DNA of 64,000 bases from Fischerella sp. PCC 9605 (GCF_000517105.1 NZ_KI912148.1:2544448-2608447), one strand, 5' to 3'; shown: positions 19,402-29,120, counted from the stretch's first letter. The notes: a model not told the origin generated them from the sequence alone. A program made the numbers and translations.

Positions 19402-19704
19402 TCATTAGTCATTAGTTAAGAAAAAATATATTTGATGTTTTCGCCAAAGTCGGATGCTCTCTTTTGTGCTTCCTCAACTCCGCCATGCAGCGCTTGGTGC
19501 GCTGTTTCGTAACAGCCGAACAGGCATGAGTTGCTCTCTAACACGTTATGAATGGCGATCGCATTACGAATATTTCCCTTTAGCTAAAGGGTGAGAATGT
19601 ACCGCTACATACCACGGTATATTAATTCCCAACATTGTCGCTTGAACCCCTCGTGGCTTTAGCTGCCAAGCGCTGACCTAGAATATAAGCGAACCGTATC
19701 TTAG
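19402..19704. other. Intergenic, no gene seen
   Basis: Contains a short ATTAGTC repeat at the start, a CAGCGC/GCGCTG hairpin near 19488-19504 and one HIP1 site. No supported gene. Confidence 0.4.
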
Positions 19705-20022
19705 TTATGTGCACAAAGCAAAGCGTCTGTGTGACAGAATCGCTCTTAAATTGGCCAACAAGCAGATGCTTCCTAGTCCCAATAAAATGTATGTGGGAGC
19801 CATCACCACTCCCATCATGAACCAAGCAAATACGTGTAGTATCATCAATAGAGCAAAGAAACTAGCAATTCCAGCAGTTTGCCAGATTTCAATAGCCGGA
19901 CGACCCAATAATGTGATAATTATTGTCGATGAGGTAGCAATCAGGTTGGCTGGAATTAGAAAGGCACAAATGCCAATACAGTAAGTGCTTGAGAATGCTG
20001 TCAAGGTGTTGAAGTCTAACAT
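19705..20022 (-). CDS. Small three-helix membrane protein
   Basis: 105 residues, very hydrophobic, with about three membrane helices (residues 10-35, 47-68, 70-95) and a basic tail (RAILSHRRFALCT). AGGAT lies just upstream of ATG 20022. Not a family I can name with certainty. It lies downstream of the PII-like gene on the same strand (207-base gap). PII proteins usually regulate a membrane transporter or channel, so this protein may be the partner. That is an inference. Confidence 0.6.
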   Translation of the reverse strand: MLDFNTLTAFSSTYCIGICAFLIPANLIATSSTIIITLLGRPAIEIWQTAGIASFFALLMILHVFAWFMMGVVMAPTYILLGLGSICLLANLRAILSHRRFALCT

Positions 20023-20229
20023 TAATTATCCTGGGTTAAGTTGCCAAAATTTATATAGATTTTTATGGATATTTGTACTTGTATCCTAAAGACTAGTTGG
20101 ACTTTAAAAGATTTGTTAAGTTGATAACCGAAACTACTGTGTTAATTCAACCTAAGTGAAGACTCACTAAAAATTTGAACAGCTAAAAAGTTGTTGGTTC
20201 AGAAAACGAAACTGATGAAAAAGGGCTAA

Positions 20230-20535
20230 TTAATAGAAGGCTTCTACATTGTGTCGAAAGGCGATTAAGGCGTGCTTACCCTGTTCCTCTTTCAGTGCCC
20301 AAAGGATAGCATCAGATACTTCTAGTGAAACAATAGTCTTAATTTCAATGTTAGTGTTGTAGCCTGCTAAGTCTGCCAAGCGTCTTCCATGCCCGCCCTC
20401 ACCTTGTACTTGACTAATGGTGTAACCGCTTACACTGTGGCTTTTTAGTAGCTTAACAATACGGTCTTTGAGTACTGTCTCACCAATAATAGTGATCAGG
20501 ACGGCAGGTTGGACAGGAAAGCCTAAGTTTGTCAT
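20230..20535 (-). CDS. PII-like signalling protein (GlnB superfamily)
   Basis: 101 residues with the small ferredoxin-like PII fold. LITIIGETVLKDRIVKLLKSH opens the first strand and helix, and GYTISQVQGEGGHGRR leads into a T-loop-like segment before IEIKTIVSL. It lacks the canonical GlnB T-loop Tyr/Ser signature and the C-terminal Cys pair of SbtB, so it is a divergent PII-like protein. GGAG is well spaced before ATG 20535. Such proteins sense nucleotides (ATP, ADP, cAMP, AMP) and bind membrane transporters. The ligand is unknown here. Confidence 0.7.
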   Translation of the reverse strand: MTNLGFPVQPAVLITIIGETVLKDRIVKLLKSHSVSGYTISQVQGEGGHGRRLADLAGYNTNIEIKTIVSLEVSDAILWALKEEQGKHALIAFRHNVEAFY

Positions 20536-20605
20536 AGAGAACTCCAGTGAATGGGTTTTGGCTTCTAAACCTTAAATTTTCAACGCACAGTCCAAATTCT
20601 GAGTC

Positions 20606-20634
20606 AAAAAGGCTCAAGCAGAAATGCCTGAGCC
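20606..20634 (-). terminator. Terminator of the RRM gene
   Basis: On the minus strand GGCTCAGGC, loop ATTTCT, GCTTGAGCC followed by TTTTT. It lies 63 bases after the stop of the RRM gene. Confidence 0.75.
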
Positions 20635-20696
20635 CCTACTACATCAAATTAATTTGTGGACTAACGGCTTAGCTCAAATAGCTAAATCTGCAAAGC

Positions 20697-20996
20697 TTAA
20701 TAACGGTTACGTCCGCCGTAATTACTGCGGTTGCCACCAAACGAGCCTCTTTCTTCTTTAGGTCTAGCTTTATTTACTTTCAAATCACGACCCATCCACT
20801 CAGCACCATCAAGAGCTTCAATGGCAGCTGTTTCTTCAGCATCTGTACCCATTTCCACAAAACCAAAGCCGCGCAAACGACCCGTGTCACGATCCGTAGG
20901 TAGCTGAACCCGCTTGACAGAACCATATTCTGCAAACACAGCATTCAGACTATCTTCTGTAACTTCGTAAGAAAGATTACCTACATAAACTGACAT
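20697..20996 (-). CDS. RRM RNA-binding protein (cyanobacterial Rbp), Gly-rich tail
   Basis: 99 residues with one RNA recognition motif: RNP2 VYVGNLSY and RNP1 LRGFGFVEM. A short Gly/Asn/Arg tail (SFGGNRSNYGGRNRY) follows. Cyanobacterial Rbp proteins bind single-stranded RNA and are often cold-induced. The start is ATG 20996: GGAGA lies 8 bases upstream, and the family begins MSVYVGNLSYEV. The Shine-Dalgarno lies in one arm of a 9-bp hairpin (21004-21044) shared in form with the other two RRM genes of this window. A terminator follows. Confidence 0.92.
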   Translation of the reverse strand: MSVYVGNLSYEVTEDSLNAVFAEYGSVKRVQLPTDRDTGRLRGFGFVEMGTDAEETAAIEALDGAEWMGRDLKVNKARPKEERGSFGGNRSNYGGRNRY

Positions 20997-21003
20997 AATT
21001 ATG

Positions 21004-21044
21004 TCTCCGAAATTATAAATGTGTAGAGATTTAATTTTCGGAGA
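21004..21044 (-). promoter_or_regulatory. Leader hairpin enclosing the Shine-Dalgarno of the RRM gene
   Basis: On the minus strand TCTCCGAAA pairs perfectly with TTTCGGAGA over 9 bp, and the second arm contains the GGAG ribosome site. The loop carries TAAATCTCTACAC, which is also in the leaders at 61765-61802 and 62624-62660. A structure that hides the ribosome site suggests translational control, perhaps by temperature or by the protein itself. Confidence 0.6.
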
Positions 21045-21420
21045 AAAGTTTGTAAATACCAAAAACAAAAACCCTGTTAATACTAAAAACAAACACTATT
21101 AACCGAATTAACTCTCATCTCCTATTATGACATAGTAGTCAACTTTTAGGGGGAGATTGGAAAAAGCATTACATATCTACACAATGATATATGCGTTTTG
21201 AAGGTAGTAGAGATGCTAGGTGCTTTAGTAACTCATGTGCAAAGTTATCTAAATGCGCCCAGAGAATTTGCTTGTGGAGATAGCGACGCGAACTGCACTT
21301 AAGGCGAATAATCAATTTGAGCTTTTTTGAAAAAAGTTATGATAGGTAGCTGAAGTGTTATACTTAGTAACATCCCCAGATATTCTTTTCCTAAATAACA
21401 CGTTTAAACGTGTATAAAAT

Positions 21421-21723
21421 ATGAAAACCGCTTCAAATCTCATTCCAGAATTTGAAAAATTATTTAGACAAAAATTACGACTAAATAATTGTAGGCTTCA
21501 GAAGAAAAAACAAGAGAATAATTATGAAATTACTACTCCCGCTAGAGATATTTTTTTGATGTCTTGGTGCGAGTTTCCCGAAATTAACTTGGTATATCAG
21601 CCTGTAGGAATACGAACAAAGCAGACTATAATTTATGAGCGGGCTATCCGTGACCATATTAAATTTTGCGTGAGTAGCGTCCAGGATAACCCTCACTCTA
21701 GCCTTATTACTTTAGATGGATAA
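21421..21723 (+). CDS. Hypothetical protein, 100 residues
   Basis: MKTASNLIPEFEKLFRQKLR opens a 100-residue frame without recognisable motif. The middle (MSWCEFPEINLVYQPVG) looks like folded protein. No ribosome site is evident and the gene stands alone. I do not recognise the family. Confidence 0.4.
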   Translation: MKTASNLIPEFEKLFRQKLRLNNCRLQKKKQENNYEITTPARDIFLMSWCEFPEINLVYQPVGIRTKQTIIYERAIRDHIKFCVSSVQDNPHSSLITLDG

Positions 21724-22169
21724 AACTAAAGTTGTTTTATTTTTAGTATTTAAAATCTCTTCGTTGATGCGGTTGGCGAAGGTATTACAAAGCCTTCTAC
21801 AGACGTGTTGCCACTTTAAACGGTCAACGACAAATTAATAATTTTAGCGTCTGTATCATCTCTTATATCTAATTTGTAGTAATTTGACTAACAGTATCAA
21901 ATAGTACTTGTAGGCGTTAATTTGCTTGGGGCAACATTCCAATTCGGCGAACCGATTGCGAATCTCTATGAAATGCTTTTGGCTTTTGATGGGTGTTCGT
22001 AGTACAGGGAGTTGTGCAAACATGCAGGCAACACTAATTCAATGTTTGTGTTGTTTTAGTATTGGCGATGTTGGGGATAGCAGGCGATAGTAGGTGGTCA
22101 CTATTAACAAAGCTTATTGCAACAGACACAGTTAAATAGTTCAACATATGTAATAGATAGCAACCGTTA
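21724..22169. other. Intergenic, nothing recognised
   Basis: About 446 bases of A/T-rich sequence without a supported gene, repeat or RNA. Confidence 0.4.
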
Positions 22170-22352
22170 ATGGACATGGCAGAAAGTAACCAACTAGAGA
22201 TACGCTACATTAGCCCGAAAGTGAGACAGTTGATTAAAATGTACGCCGCTGTTAATAACTGTACGCAGTCTGAAATGTTGGAGCGCATTGTTTTGGAGTG
22301 GAATGCCCAACAAAGCGGGAGCGAACGACCGTCAGGAGACGAAGATGAATAG
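22170..22352 (+). CDS. Small protein, possible ribbon-helix-helix regulator
   Basis: 60 residues (MDMAESNQLEIRYISPKVRQ at the start). A beta-strand-like segment, LEIRYISPKV, is followed by two helices (RQLIKMYAAVNN and TQSEMLERIVLEW). This order suits a CopG/Arc-type DNA-binding fold. The tail is acidic (SGDEDE). ATG 22176 in the same frame is an alternative start. It stands alone, so a toxin partner is not visible. Function inferred from shape only. Confidence 0.45.
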   Translation: MDMAESNQLEIRYISPKVRQLIKMYAAVNNCTQSEMLERIVLEWNAQQSGSERPSGDEDE

Positions 22353-22596
22353 CTTTATTAGCTTTTGACGTGGGAAACGAAAAAACGTGCCTCAAGTCCT
22401 TGCTCCGAGCTGTGCTTACGTGACATACTCCCGACGCTGCTGCCGATCAGGCTCAATGGATTATTATCTGTTTGAGCCACCTCAAAAAGTGAGATGCTCC
22501 CATAATTATTCTCGCACTCTCCCACTCCTCCAAGCTTGCCCTCTACAACGCGATCGCGTAAAAATAATAATTAAAATGCTGTAATTTGTCTTAACA

Positions 22597-23856
22597 ATGG
22601 CGCAAGCACAGCTTTCACAAACTGTTTCCCCAAGCCAAGTAGCTACAGACAAACGGGGATACGATTACGATTTGGTCATTGTCGGCGGCGGAATCATCGG
22701 CTTGACCTTAGCCTCTGCTTTAAAATATTCTGGGTTGAGTGTGCTGCTGATTGAAGCGAAAGTAGAATCGGCGGCGGTAACTAAGGGACAAGCTTACGCC
22801 GTACACATGCTGTCGGCGCTAATTTACCAAGGCATTGGAGTTTGGGACAAAATATTGCCCCAGATTGAAATTTACCGTCGCGTCCGCCTTTCTGATGCCG
22901 ATTATCCAGATGTAGTAGAGTTTACAGCAGCAGATATCAATACAACAGATTTGGGCTATGTAGCAGAACACCAAGCGCTGTTGTACCCATTGCGGGAGTT
23001 TGTTCAAGACTGCCCGAATGTCACTTATCTGTGTCCGGCGGAAGTGGTAAGTACGCATTACCACCAAGATACAGTAGCAATAGATATCAAAGTGGCAGGG
23101 GAATTGCGGACAGTACGCAGCAAATTATTGGTGGCTGCTGATGGTTCGCGATCGCCCATTCGTCAGGCTGCTGGTATTAAAACCAGAGGCTGGAAATATT
23201 GGCAATCTTGTATTGTCGCATTTGTCAAACCAGAGAAATCTCACAACAACACTGCCTACGAGAAATTCTGGTCTAGCGGCCCATTTGCAATTTTACCTTT
23301 GCCAGGGAATCGCTGCCGGATTGTTTGGACTGCCCCCCACGAGGAAGCAAAAGCCCTGTGTGCTTTGGATGATGAGCAATTTTTAAGAGAATTAACTCGC
23401 CGTTTTGGCGATCGGATGGGCAAATTGGAACTACTCGGCGATCGCTTTATTTTTCAGGTGCAACTGATGCAAAGCGATCGCTATGCCTTACACCGATTGG
23501 CTTTAGTAGGAGATGCAGCACACAATTGTCATCCCGTCGGCGGTCAAGGTTTAAATTTGGGCATACGGGATGCAGCAGCTTTGGCACAGGTAATACAACA
23601 AGCCCATCAAGCTGGTGAAGATATTGGCAACATTCAAATCCTCAAACGCTACGAACGTTGGCGTCAGCGGGAGAACCTGACCATTTTAGGTTTTACTGAC
23701 TTGTTAGACAGGATATTTTCTAATAGTTTCTTGCCTGTGATGCTAGTTCGTCGCCTGGGTTTATGGATTGTGGGGCGAGTGCCAGTGTTAAGAGTATATA
23801 CTCTCAAGTTGATGATCGGTTTAAAAGGGCGTACTCCTGAATTAGCACAACGCTGA
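22597..23856 (+). CDS. UbiH-type FAD-dependent hydroxylase
   Basis: 419 residues of a class A flavin monooxygenase. The ADP-binding motif is DLVIVGGGIIGLTLASAL (about residues 27-44). LVAADGSRSPIR carries the DG motif, and LVGDAAHNCHPVGGQGLN is the FAD ribityl-binding GD motif. Enzymes of this family hydroxylate aromatic rings in quinone synthesis; in cyanobacteria a UbiH homologue has been linked to plastoquinone or related pathways. The substrate is not determined by the sequence. Full length and intact, not in an evident operon. Confidence 0.85.
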   Translation: MAQAQLSQTVSPSQVATDKRGYDYDLVIVGGGIIGLTLASALKYSGLSVLLIEAKVESAAVTKGQAYAVHMLSALIYQGIGVWDKILPQIEIYRRVRLSDADYPDVVEFTAADINTTDLGYVAEHQALLYPLREFVQDCPNVTYLCPAEVVSTHYHQDTVAIDIKVAGELRTVRSKLLVAADGSRSPIRQAAGIKTRGWKYWQSCIVAFVKPEKSHNNTAYEKFWSSGPFAILPLPGNRCRIVWTAPHEEAKALCALDDEQFLRELTRRFGDRMGKLELLGDRFIFQVQLMQSDRYALHRLALVGDAAHNCHPVGGQGLNLGIRDAAALAQVIQQAHQAGEDIGNIQILKRYERWRQRENLTILGFTDLLDRIFSNSFLPVMLVRRLGLWIVGRVPVLRVYTLKLMIGLKGRTPELAQR

Positions 23857-23890
23857 GTATTTCCAGATTACGCCTCTACTCCTGTAAATT

Positions 23891-23960
23891 CTTTGTGTCT
23901 TTGTGTCTTTGTGGTTCAAAAAGTAAGTTTTATTAACCACCAAGACACGAAGACACCAAG
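23891..23960. repeat. Dispersed inverted repeat (CTTGGTGTC family), copy 2
   Basis: CTTTGTGTCTTTGTGTCTTT... followed by ...AACCACCAAGACACGAAGACACCAAG. Same family as copy 1, placed just after the hydroxylase gene. Confidence 0.6.
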
Positions 23961-24002
23961 TCGAATCATGGTTAACCTACCTGTTCAATTTTGGATTGGT
24001 CT

Positions 24003-24103
24003 TTGACTACAACCTTGACCTTAACGCCGACGCCCTCCTTGACCAAAACACGAACCTTGACGACAAGATCACCGACCTTGACCACAACCTTGACCTTGAC
24101 CGG
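24003..24103 (+). repeat. Degenerate CCTTGACC tandem repeat
   Basis: AACCTTGACC and close variants recur about eight times in 100 bases. In one frame this reads as an Asp/Asn/Leu repeat (NLDLNADAL, NTNLDDKITDLDHNLDLD). I treat it as a non-coding short tandem repeat because no ribosome site or good start precedes it. Confidence 0.55.
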
Positions 24104-24275
24104 CATGAGTTTTTTTCAGAGGATTCAAGATATCCTCTTAAAACTGTCATATATAGATATAGTTATCAGTCAGCTACAATACAGTCGTAAAAGGAATTGG
24201 GAATTGGGAATTAGGAATAGGTAAAAATTATGAATGCTGAATGCTGAAAATTTCATAATTCATAATTCATAATTT

Positions 24276-25472
24276 TTATGCCTCTAGCGAAGAACGAAAA
24301 AGTACACGTCCTGGAAGTACCTCGTCGTTAATCTTGGCATAAACCCGCAGACAGGCAGAAACTTCTCCCGGTATACCGCCAATATCAAGTTGCAAATCGT
24401 CTTTTGACCAAGTGTAGACATCGGCATAGGTTCCCCACAACGGACGAATCTGCACCTGATAACCAGCATCACGGGCTTTTTCCACTACTCCATTGAGAGT
24501 GCGCCGCGCTTCTTGTTGCAACTTGCCCCACCAAGAAAAGCGATCGCAGATTGGTAAGTAAACTAAAGAATGGATCGCCTCATCTAAATCAAGTCTGGCA
24601 CGGAGAGCGATCGCTGGGTCAGCGTCAGCAGTGGCGAGGACGCGGTGGAAGCGATCGAGGAGTGCTGTAACATACTTAGCTTGTTCTGACTCTGAATCCA
24701 AAGACCTAACACCAAAGCGATCAACACTTTTCAAGGCATGGTGCAAACACTTATCTATCTCGATAAATTTAACACATGTAGAAACGATTCCCGCTAAAAC
24801 ATCAAACTCTCCATCTCTTGTTTCCATTCTCAATTGCGGATCGAAACCAATATTGTTTGACAAACACAATCCTTTAGCTTCAATATTTCCCTTCAAACCA
24901 GAGTAAACATGCTCGTTGCGGCAGAAAGACATCTGTTGCAGGGAAAACTTGTCTTCTAAAGCGCCTAACTGACTTACTTCTGCTAAAATACGCTCCTGCC
25001 AAACATGAGCCAGCTTTTCTGGAACTCGCAGCAGCAGACGTTGCAGTTCATTCCATAAATCAGTATCATTGCTGCTGTGAAATTCGTATTCACCTACATA
25101 TTGCAACAGTTCTTTATCAGTCAGCAAAGCTTCGCAAATGTATTTTAGTTTCAGTTCGCCTGTTGTTGCTGGTTGAATTGGTTCAAACACATCCTCCCAA
25201 GATAGATGGGGTGATGGGGTGATGGGGTGATGGGGTGTTATCTTCTCCCCATCTCCGGTTCTCCCCACCTCCCAATCTTTCTCGGTTAATATCTTTGCTT
25301 GCAAAAGTTCATTTAACTCCTGTAACAGTTCCTGGCAGATACTGTTACCTGGATCTTTCGTGGCTTCCTTCAGTGCTTCTTGTAATTGAGTCCGCAGTCC
25401 ATATAAACCCAACCGCAGTACCCAAGCTAATTTTGAGTCCTCAATCTCTAATAACTTGCTGAGGTGCTGCAT
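24276..25472 (-). CDS. Unknown protein, third gene of the dynamin/Hsp70 operon
   Basis: 398 residues, no recognised domain, largely helical with acidic and Leu-rich stretches and conserved-looking Trp and Cys (WSKDDLQLDIGGIPGEVSAC near the C-terminus). GGAG is well spaced before ATG 25472. It is the last of three minus-strand genes after the SrfB-like ATPase (217-base gap). By position it may be the third subunit of a SrfABC-like set, but I cannot see SrfA similarity. Residues about 78-90 (HHPITPSPH) are encoded by an 8-base tandem repeat, GATGGGGT, at 25205-25237, apparently an in-frame repeat expansion. Confidence 0.7.
   Translation of the reverse strand: MQHLSKLLEIEDSKLAWVLRLGLYGLRTQLQEALKEATKDPGNSICQELLQELNELLQAKILTEKDWEVGRTGDGEKITPHHPITPSPHLSWEDVFEPIQPATTGELKLKYICEALLTDKELLQYVGEYEFHSSNDTDLWNELQRLLLRVPEKLAHVWQERILAEVSQLGALEDKFSLQQMSFCRNEHVYSGLKGNIEAKGLCLSNNIGFDPQLRMETRDGEFDVLAGIVSTCVKFIEIDKCLHHALKSVDRFGVRSLDSESEQAKYVTALLDRFHRVLATADADPAIALRARLDLDEAIHSLVYLPICDRFSWWGKLQQEARRTLNGVVEKARDAGYQVQIRPLWGTYADVYTWSKDDLQLDIGGIPGEVSACLRVYAKINDEVLPGRVLFRSSLEA
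25205..25237. repeat. GATGGGGT tandem octamer inside a gene
   Basis: Four units of the octamer lie within the coding region at 24276-25472 and add a Pro/His-rich stretch to the protein without breaking the frame. Confidence 0.75.
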
Positions 25473-25516
25473 GTTTTCTCCATTATTTATTGAATGCTCA
25501 CGCCAAAAACCTCTCT

Positions 25517-25600
25517 TTTCCTCTGCGTTCTCTGCGTCCTCTGCGTTTCATTTAAAATTTTCTAACGCAAAGGGGCGCAGAGGTTAGCCGCAGAGGGGAG
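25517..25600. repeat. CTCTGCGT inverted repeat
   Basis: CTCTGCGTTCTCTGCGTCCTCTGCG on one side and AACGCA...CGCAGAGG...CGCAGAGG on the other form an imperfect inverted repeat between two operon genes. A G/C-rich stretch with CCCCAC/GTGGGG follows up to about 25670. Confidence 0.5.
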
Positions 25601-25688
25601 GCAGCGCGTTGGAGGGTTTCCCCCCAACCCCACTGACGTGGGGGCCCCGCAGCCCCCCGTTGTAGCGACTGCCGTCGCGCAGAGTTTT

Positions 25689-28600
25689 TTAATGCAATCC
25701 GCAAAATGGATCGCGTTCTGTCTCAACGTTATTAGATTGTGCTTGCAGGGAGTCTCGAAAAACACATCCTTCTTGTTTGAGGCATTCTGGATTTGTTGAT
25801 GTCCAGTAAGGTACTTCAAAGGCATGGACTCGCAAGATACCTTGCTTGTTGAGAGAAACGTAATATTTACAAGGATATTCGGTTTTGAAGTCTGGTTGTG
25901 GCAATTCGCCAATGAGTTCCCATTTATTGGATTCTGGGTTGCGAAATTGGAAGTAAAAAGTGTGTTTGCCACTGGCAGGAAAGGGAGGTAATTCTGCAAT
26001 TAACCCCATGCTTTGTAGTTGCATTTCACTGTCTTCATAGCGGAAAATTTGTAAATCTTGAGTGTGGTCTTTTTCGGCGGCAAATAGGACGGTGTGAGCA
26101 TCGGTTTTGAGGGCGATCGCAGATTCGGCAACGTTGACTGCAATATCGCATACTACTTTACTTTCATCGGAGATGACTGCTGAGGAACCGATCGCTTTTG
26201 CTGCATCTAGGCTGGGAATGTTGGCGGGAATTAAATAATGGGGTTTACCGCGAGAAAGTAGCAAGTCGATGTCTAGTTTTTGATTGATTTCAAACTGGAC
26301 TTGAATGTGATTTTTGAAATCTTCTTCATTCATTCCTAGTTTTTTCATCAGGACATCACCGTTGTAGCTACCCCAAAGTTGGAGTTTCATATTCTCAAAG
26401 TCTTGACGCCTGATGTTGTTCGTCAATTGCATCCCCAGCCAAGGACTGCGAAATTTGGCCATTGCATCGTCGGCTTGGAGTTGATACAATTCTTGCCCGG
26501 CATGAAAAATTGGATCGGGACTACCGCCAATTACTTCTCTAACAAAGGAGCAGGGTAGAAAATAAAACAGGTTTTTGACATCTATATATAATTGGTTGGC
26601 TCCTTTACGCAGCAAGTCTTTGGCTTGTTGGGGGGAGAAACTCAATTGTCTGAGTTTTTCGGCAAAGCAGGCTCCGGCGGAAGTTGCTAGTTTGGTATAT
26701 TCAGGTTCAAAGGTGACGCGTTCTTCGTTCCAGACGAAATAGTTAGACTTGCTAAATACCCGGTAAAGTTCGCGTTCGACAAGTTCTAAATTGCAGGTTT
26801 TGCCCGAAAGAATTAACCAATCTACTGTTTCTGGAGAATTATGAGGATTGACAGATTGATTTTTAAAGGCATTTTCGATCAATCCTTGGGCGATACCAAT
26901 AGCTTCGCGAATAACAGGGGCTACGGCCTTTTCAAATTGTTCAACTGTGATTGTCACGTTCAAGCGATCGCTAACATCACTAGGTAAGTTGATGTCGTTA
27001 TGTGCTAGCAGTTCTGAGATTTTTTGCCCATCCAGGTTAAATACAGGTGTATCTGCTGTTACACGCTTTTCCCCGAGGGTGAGTTTAGCTGCTTCGGCGT
27101 ATTCCCAAAGGGTGTAAAAAGTTTGAGCGCGAGATGGGGCGTTTTTCCAGCGGGTGGGTAATACTTTTTCGGCGTCGTTTAAGGCTTCTTTGTAAGCTTC
27201 GCCTTCGCGAATTTCGTTATCTACACAAGCTAACAGCGAACCTTTCTGGAATTTACCCTTTTGGAGAAAGCGGTCGCTCAATTCTTCTGGTTGGACTTTT
27301 AATACATCTGGGGGTAAATTTTCCTCGGCAATTGCACTGAGTAAACAATCGGCGATCGCTGCTTTCAAAAGTAAAAACAGTCGCAGTGTAATCAATTCGC
27401 CGCCCAGTTGCAAATGACCGGAAGAACCTAACAGTTTAGGCGTAAGTTTATAGTAGCGTCCACCATCACCTCGATCTTCCCCTGGCTCGAAAGGGTTAAT
27501 TTCTTCTAGGGTAAGGCGAATCAAGGCTAAGTCGGTAGTGCCACCACCAATATCTAAAACCATAACATTTTGCCACCATCTATCCCCTTCGCGACGACAG
27601 CGAGTTTTGAAAGATTCAATTCCTAAATTCAAATCACCGCCAAATTCTCGCCATAAAAAGAATATCGCTGCCGAAACAGCCTCGTCATACGCCATCTGCA
27701 CATCGTCGATATCCAGTTGTTTCACCAACTGCTCTATTTCGCGGCGGACAAATGGTGAAGCGATAGTTGGGTAAGTGACTACGGCGCGGTAAAATTTACC
27801 TTGGGAACATTTACCCGAACGCTGGCGGTATTTTTCGGTCAAATCAATCAGCTGAGCATAAGCTGCTTGCAAAAGCTTGTTGACAGGGATAGTATCCTCT
27901 TTGTCATTCAGGGTAATTTGAAAAGAGCGTTCTTGCCCAAAGTAGCGTTTGGGTGAATGCAGGAACCTGCTATCAATTCCCTCTCCTTGTCTGATGGCGT
28001 CGAGGCGATGCTGCTTGGCTTGTTCACCTAAGCTGACTTTGACTTTTGCTGGATCGTCCTTCGGTAAAAACGGTTCTAAACTGATAATTTCGATCTCGCT
28101 GGGAATTTCACTCAAACGCCGATCTTTATCTAGTTCTACCGAGATTAAACTTTGCCATTCTAGCGGTGGAACGCGAAATACTTCATGGTAGATTTTGTTT
28201 AAGTGCTTGCTAGCAGCGCGACGAAACCAAGGCAAGCGCTTGCTCAGAGCAATTTCAATTTGGCGGATCGCTTCTAAAAATTGCTCTCCATGCAAATTGC
28301 GTAAATTTACACTATTATCATCTTGCAAATTTTTACTAGCTTCAGCCAGAAATCTTTGCCATTCTTGCACCCAAGCATCCTGACTTAAACCCGCGATATT
28401 CTCCACAGGACGTTGAGTTAACCATGCAGCTAAGCGATCGCGCAACCTAGTTTCTTGTTCGCTAGGAAAACTATGAGGCGTGACAATCACTTTCGGATCG
28501 TAAAGTGTGACTGTCGAGTTAGATGTACCAAAATCAATTGCAAACCAGCCGGGATAAGTAATTTCTGGCTGATTTTCGATCTGCTTAACTGGTTCAGCTT

Positions 28601-29120
28601 CTGCTACTAATTCCGTTTCTGGTAGCGTTTGCGATGTTGGATGTTTGAATGAGCTTAACACTGAATCTGTAAATTCTGTAAAAGACATGATTGGTTTTTT
28701 AATCGAATAATCTTTGCTTGGATTAGTCCAGATATTGCATTCAGCAGTGGTGTATTTACTTATAGACAAAAGTGGTTCGCCCATTGCATCTGAGTCAAAA
28801 TACTCTACAGCTACCTGTAAAGTGCAATTAACACCCGCTGGTAAAGGTTGATTCCACCGACAATCACTTTGCCTTAATCGCTGAGGAGTAGAAAGTTGTA
28901 AAAGTTTAGTTGTACCAAAGTTTACACTTTTATATGCGGCTTGCATCGCAACTGCCAATTCTTCTGGCGTGCCAGTAACAAATATATTAATTCGGAAAAT
29001 ATGAGGAAAATTATGAGTAGGATAAGGTTTAATTTCAATTGCTGGTAGCAGTAACAGTGATGGGTTGTTTGGATTAGTACGTAGTTGATAACGATTAAAA
29101 AGTTCGATTTTGATCGGCAT
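25689..29120 (-). CDS. SrfB-like Hsp70/actin-fold ATPase
   Basis: 1,143 residues. An actin-like ATPase core begins near residue 190 with FAIDFGTSNSTVTLYD (phosphate-1 loop). It continues with VMVLDIGGGTTDLALIRL near 520 (phosphate-2) and LILSGKTCNLELVERELY near 770 (adenosine site). The first 180 residues form a beta-rich domain and the C-terminal third is another beta-rich region. This matches what I recall of the virulence factor SrfB family, distant Hsp70 relatives without a standard substrate domain. AAGGA precedes ATG 29120; the longer frame to 29204 runs into a dispersed repeat and is not used. It follows a dynamin-like GTPase gene by 87 bases, so the two very likely act together. Confidence 0.75.
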   Translation of the reverse strand: MPIKIELFNRYQLRTNPNNPSLLLLPAIEIKPYPTHNFPHIFRINIFVTGTPEELAVAMQAAYKSVNFGTTKLLQLSTPQRLRQSDCRWNQPLPAGVNCTLQVAVEYFDSDAMGEPLLSISKYTTAECNIWTNPSKDYSIKKPIMSFTEFTDSVLSSFKHPTSQTLPETELVAEAEPVKQIENQPEITYPGWFAIDFGTSNSTVTLYDPKVIVTPHSFPSEQETRLRDRLAAWLTQRPVENIAGLSQDAWVQEWQRFLAEASKNLQDDNSVNLRNLHGEQFLEAIRQIEIALSKRLPWFRRAASKHLNKIYHEVFRVPPLEWQSLISVELDKDRRLSEIPSEIEIISLEPFLPKDDPAKVKVSLGEQAKQHRLDAIRQGEGIDSRFLHSPKRYFGQERSFQITLNDKEDTIPVNKLLQAAYAQLIDLTEKYRQRSGKCSQGKFYRAVVTYPTIASPFVRREIEQLVKQLDIDDVQMAYDEAVSAAIFFLWREFGGDLNLGIESFKTRCRREGDRWWQNVMVLDIGGGTTDLALIRLTLEEINPFEPGEDRGDGGRYYKLTPKLLGSSGHLQLGGELITLRLFLLLKAAIADCLLSAIAEENLPPDVLKVQPEELSDRFLQKGKFQKGSLLACVDNEIREGEAYKEALNDAEKVLPTRWKNAPSRAQTFYTLWEYAEAAKLTLGEKRVTADTPVFNLDGQKISELLAHNDINLPSDVSDRLNVTITVEQFEKAVAPVIREAIGIAQGLIENAFKNQSVNPHNSPETVDWLILSGKTCNLELVERELYRVFSKSNYFVWNEERVTFEPEYTKLATSAGACFAEKLRQLSFSPQQAKDLLRKGANQLYIDVKNLFYFLPCSFVREVIGGSPDPIFHAGQELYQLQADDAMAKFRSPWLGMQLTNNIRRQDFENMKLQLWGSYNGDVLMKKLGMNEEDFKNHIQVQFEINQKLDIDLLLSRGKPHYLIPANIPSLDAAKAIGSSAVISDESKVVCDIAVNVAESAIALKTDAHTVLFAAEKDHTQDLQIFRYEDSEMQLQSMGLIAELPPFPASGKHTFYFQFRNPESNKWELIGELPQPDFKTEYPCKYYVSLNKQGILRVHAFEVPYWTSTNPECLKQEGCVFRDSLQAQSNNVETERDPFCGLH

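Noticed and set aside
22387-22584. 65-codon plus frame before the hydroxylase
   Set aside because: No ribosome site, non-ATG start, Cys/Arg/Ser-rich composition typical of non-coding sequence.
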